From JBAVQS01 sp049694275 (GTDB lineage: Bacteria > Chloroflexota > Anaerolineae > UBA4142 > SHND01), in contig JBAVQS010000344.1 of assembly GCA_049694275.1 (NCBI GenBank), positions 1 to 24,978 of the forward strand: 24,978 nucleotides of DNA, in the 5' to 3' direction. The notes beneath the pieces were generated by a model that was not told the DNA's origin, made no database searches, and saw only the letters and a program-made list of their open reading frames with translations. This document shows, in pieces, positions 23,616 through 24,978 of the stretch. Both the position numbers and the translations under genes were made by a program. Numbering within the stretch: the first letter of the stretch is position 1; every line of letters starts with the position of its first letter.

Positions 23616-23942
23616 TTATTTCGTTTGCAGCGCCCGAATGAGTTCGGATCTTTGCGCCGCCTGTTCGGCAAGGACCTCGCGCATCAGATCACAAATGCGC
23701 TCGATCTTGGGATTTGTGATCCGGTAGATCGCTTCGCTTCCCCGGCGTTGAGCAGACACGATCCCGGTACTCTTGAGCGCGGCGAGATGTTGCGAGGTTT
23801 TGGCAGAGGTGAGGTGGAGCGCCGCGGCTAGATCTGTCACACCGCGCGGCCCGTCCCGTAGCGCATGCAGGATGCGAATCCGCGTCGCGTTCGACATGGT
23901 CTGACACAGCGCCGCCTGCAGATCAAAAATATCCTCGGCCAT
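23616..23942 (-). CDS. ArsR/SmtB family regulator with two cysteines
   Basis: This 108-residue winged-helix protein has an ArsR core: TRIRILHALRDG, the recognition helix SAKTSQHLAALKSTGIV, and the wing AQRRGSEAIYRI. It carries two cysteines, Cys13 in the first helix and Cys84 in ERICDLM of the last helix. This pair suggests a thiol, persulfide or metal sensor; the arrangement differs from SqrR/BigR, where one cysteine lies in the second helix. The gene starts two bases after the PocR-domain regulator stop, so the regulators form a small operon. Placement before sulfur genes suggests sulfane-sulfur sensing, which is inference. Confidence 0.88.
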   Translation of the reverse strand: MAEDIFDLQAALCQTMSNATRIRILHALRDGPRGVTDLAAALHLTSAKTSQHLAALKSTGIVSAQRRGSEAIYRITNPKIERICDLMREVLAEQAAQRSELIRALQTK

Positions 23943-23944
23943 GA

Positions 23945-24721
23945 TTATGCGGCAACCTCGCCCGCGATCTCGGCGACCTGTTTCAGGCGTCGGACCAGTT
24001 CCAGTCTTTCCTGCCCGATCGCGCTAAAGGTATTGGCCACCATCTGGAGCAGCCCCAGCAATTGGTCGGCCCGCGCCGGTGCAATGACCGGGATGTTTGC
24101 CGCGGCCTGGCGCAGCGCCTGTACATCCACCTCGCAAGCCTGTGCGACGCGCTCAATCTGTTTTGCTTCAAGCGCCGCCCGATCCTTACCGACCAGGAAC
24201 TGGCCGCTAAAAATCATTGCCAGAAAGGTATCCTGCACCGTGATGCGCCCGCGCGCATAGGTCAATCCCGCATGACATTCCGTCAGGCGCGGCGCAGGGT
24301 CGGACTGCCCGGCCAGTTTTTTCCACGAGCCCTGGCAGCGTGCGCGTCCCTTGTCCGTGGAAAGGATGAGCTTGCAAAAAGCGCAGGGGTTGCTAAATTC
24401 CGTCAGCGGCTCGCCATCGAGGTTTGTCGTCACGGCTCCGATCCCGGCCGTTTGTGCAAAGACTTCCTGAATCGGGTGAAGACAATGCAGCGGAAGGACA
24501 TCCGTGCTGGCGCGCAGCGCCGCGGAAGAACTCTCTTTCGCTTCATTGGGCTCGGATGGGTTTTGGCCCTGAAGCCAGGCATCAATCGCCGACCGCTCAA
24601 AGCGCCATTGTCCGCCCACTCGAACCGCGGGCAAACGCCCACCATTGAGCATCCGGTAAATGGTCGTGCGATCCAGATGCAATAGCTCCATTAACTCACG
24701 GGTGGTCAATAAATCTTCCAT
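23945..24721 (-). CDS. HTH-PocR sensory transcription regulator
   Basis: This 258-residue protein starts with an excisionase/MerR-like helix-turn-helix (LLTTRELMELLHLDRTTIYR, ending in IDAWLQGQ, residues 1-52). After a Ser/Glu-rich linker comes a PocR sensory domain (about 75-200) with Cys113, Cys116, Cys129 and Cys149 in CAFC...RCQ...ECHAGL, a pattern that can bind metal or a cluster. A helical region follows. PocR domains are sensor modules that bind small ligands; the ligand here is unknown. The ATG at 24721 starts the HTH; a TTG at 24766 is in frame but lies inside the operator palindrome. The frame ends just before arsR, so the two are co-transcribed. Confidence 0.88.
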   Translation of the reverse strand: MEDLLTTRELMELLHLDRTTIYRMLNGGRLPAVRVGGQWRFERSAIDAWLQGQNPSEPNEAKESSSAALRASTDVLPLHCLHPIQEVFAQTAGIGAVTTNLDGEPLTEFSNPCAFCKLILSTDKGRARCQGSWKKLAGQSDPAPRLTECHAGLTYARGRITVQDTFLAMIFSGQFLVGKDRAALEAKQIERVAQACEVDVQALRQAAANIPVIAPARADQLLGLLQMVANTFSAIGQERLELVRRLKQVAEIAGEVAA

Positions 24722-24735
24722 CTTGTGCCATATAT

Positions 24736-24797
24736 TACAATACTTTGCTATAGTATACAATAGCAATTTTGGTCAAAATTTTGACCCAGTTTTGACC
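24736..24797 (-). promoter_or_regulatory. Operator-rich promoter region of the HTH-PocR gene
   Basis: A near-perfect 22-bp palindrome (20 of 22 positions) spans 24745-24766, centred on GTATAC. A perfect 16-bp palindrome, GGTCAAAATTTTGACC, spans 24771-24786, followed by another TTTTGACC at 24790-24797. TACAATA occurs at 24736-24742 and 24756-24762, 20 bases apart. TTGACC (24776-24771) may also be the -35, with TACTAT or TATAGC as -10. Such layered sites suit autoregulation. Confidence 0.55.
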
Positions 24798-24978
24798 TGA
24801 ACAAGAGAGGGGAGATACGTCAAGGGACGGCAGGACTCTATTCCCCCGCGCTCGACGAGCCAGTGGGAAGCAGCAGCTTGAGGATGACAAAAGCAAATCG
24901 CTAATGCCAATGTTCTTGTGACACGAGATGGGGCAAAGCTTCAGGGACTGCCGAGTCAGACTCGGCTAGATAGTACGG
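24787..24978. other. Window tail without a recognised gene
   Basis: The last 190 bases hold no convincing ORF on either strand. A 7-bp stem, GCCGAGT/ACTCGGC at 24950-24956 and 24960-24966, with a CAG loop is visible. A divergent gene could start beyond the window. Confidence 0.5.

Overview
The window is a GC-rich bacterial chromosome segment. Its gene density, domain repertoire and sigma70-like promoters would fit an environmental Chloroflexota (Anaerolineae-like) genome, but that placement is inference from general character, not from a marker gene. There are no rRNA or tRNA genes, CRISPR arrays or intact insertion sequences.

Positions 1-7600 are mostly housekeeping. They hold a zinc-ribbon protein cut by the window edge, a DinB-like protein followed by an F420-type NADP oxidoreductase, a membrane zinc-ribbon protein, pyruvate kinase, an FTR1-type iron permease, glutamine synthetase and a LysE-type exporter. 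Long hairpins act as bidirectional terminators between the convergent pairs. lysE has a consensus promoter and a leader that looks like an attenuator, with mutually exclusive antiterminator and terminator hairpins.

Positions 8000-9560 carry a stress and iron set: a universal stress protein, bacterioferritin and a cupin. Positions 9560-14017 are accessory: a secreted protein of unknown function behind a terminator-like leader hairpin, then a 900-residue eCIS-core (DUF4157) protein whose middle part looks like a permuted papain-fold enzyme, so it may be a toxin or effector.

Positions 14036-24721, all on the minus strand, form the most interesting block. Two regulators (HTH-PocR and a two-cysteine ArsR) lead an apparent ten-gene operon: a membrane-anchored triheme cytochrome, two YeeE/YedE half-transporters, a Tat-exported molybdopterin oxidoreductase, a four-cluster ferredoxin subunit, an NrfD/PsrC quinone-site subunit, a diheme cytochrome lipoprotein, a b6-type cytochrome b, a nonaheme cytochrome c and a Rieske protein. 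This looks like a Psr/Phs-type sulfur oxidoreductase joined genetically to a Rieske/cytochrome b module.

The second YeeE gene has an in-frame UGA exactly where the family has its conserved cysteine before Pro-Gly-Thr. A bacterial SECIS-like hairpin follows it at the spacing of E. coli fdhF. I read it as a selenocysteine-containing sulfur transporter, which a standard annotation would split into two truncated genes.
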